Shown here: positions 55,586 through 55,680 of the stretch, one piece after another
Position numbering within the stretch: the stretch's first letter is position 1
Layout of the letters: every line of letters begins with the position of its first letter
NCBI RefSeq assembly: GCF_003144195.1
Contig: NW_020290092.1
Coordinates: 1-55,680 of the forward strand
Direction: 5' to 3'
From: Ceraceosorus guamensis
Lineage: Eukaryota; Basidiomycota; Exobasidiomycetes; Ceraceosorales; Ceraceosoraceae
Length of the DNA stretch: 55,680 bases
Translations under genes and position numbers: made by a program
Notes under the pieces: model-generated
Told to the model about the DNA's origin: nothing
Seen by the model: only the letters and a program-made list of their open reading frames with translations
The model's database searches: none

Positions 55586-55680
55586 TTAGGGTTAGGGTTA
55601 GGGTTAGGGTTAGGGTTAGGGTTAGGGTTAGGGTTAGGGTTAGGGTTAGGGTTAGGGTTAGGGTTAGGGTTAGGGTTAGG
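55586..55680 (+). repeat. Telomere, (TTAGGG)n
   Basis: Fifteen full TTAGGG units and part of another run to the window edge without interruption. The G-rich strand reads outward to the right, as expected for a right chromosome end. TTAGGG is the common telomere unit of basidiomycetes and many other fungi. Confidence 0.98.

Overview
The window is one chromosome end of a fungus. It closes on the right with about sixteen tandem TTAGGG repeats (55586 to 55680). The genes have short introns with GTGAGT-like donors, GC content is moderately high, and the proteins are fungal in type: Bdp1, the HbrB family, Ysh1, Dbp4, a Pep7/Vac1-type FYVE protein, and an Hmp1-like cruciform-DNA-binding protein (family described from Ustilago). 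I infer a basidiomycete, most likely a smut relative (Ustilaginomycotina); genus cannot be read from the sequence. No rRNA, tRNA, CRISPR array, transposon or viral relic was recognised.

Layout. 1 to 5 kb: a sugar/inositol-type transporter cut by the left edge, a small mitochondrial protein, and a protein with one probable membrane segment. 5 to 13 kb: VPS2 (ESCRT-III), BDP1 (TFIIIB) and a seven-helix membrane protein. 14 to 21 kb: a nitroreductase, then an apparent fusion of a histidine phosphatase with the HbrB domain of TORC2 subunits. 21 to 34.5 kb: an Arf-like GTPase (ARFRP1/Arl3 type), eRF1, SNU13, a probable Pol I core factor subunit, the Pin1/Ess1 prolyl isomerase, a rhodanese-methyltransferase and a short coiled-coil protein. 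34.5 to 40 kb: two neighbouring predicted secreted proteins in wider spacers, one built from two kinds of internal repeat. 40 to 54 kb: a candidate 62-residue gene, mitochondrial bS16, an Hmp1-like protein, VPS51, a Pep7-like FYVE protein, DBP4 and YSH1. The last 1.3 kb before the telomere shows no gene.

Most genes are housekeeping: Pol I and Pol III transcription, splicing, 3'-end cleavage, ribosome assembly, translation termination and endosome/Golgi traffic. VPS2, the Arf-like GTPase, the SCOC-like protein, VPS51 and the FYVE protein form a loose trafficking theme. VPS51 and the FYVE gene share one divergent promoter; this is ordinary gene neighbourhood, not an operon.

The observations most worth checking are the phosphatase-HbrB fusion, a 143-codon in-frame extension beyond the UGA-C stop of eRF1, an HMG box plus three AT-hooks inside BDP1, the repeat-built secreted protein, the loss of canonical Arf motifs in the GTPase, and a short TCACGA-type sequence that recurs in many intergenic regions. 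Exon borders were worked out by hand from splice sites, reading frame and recalled family consensus, so each remains a prediction.
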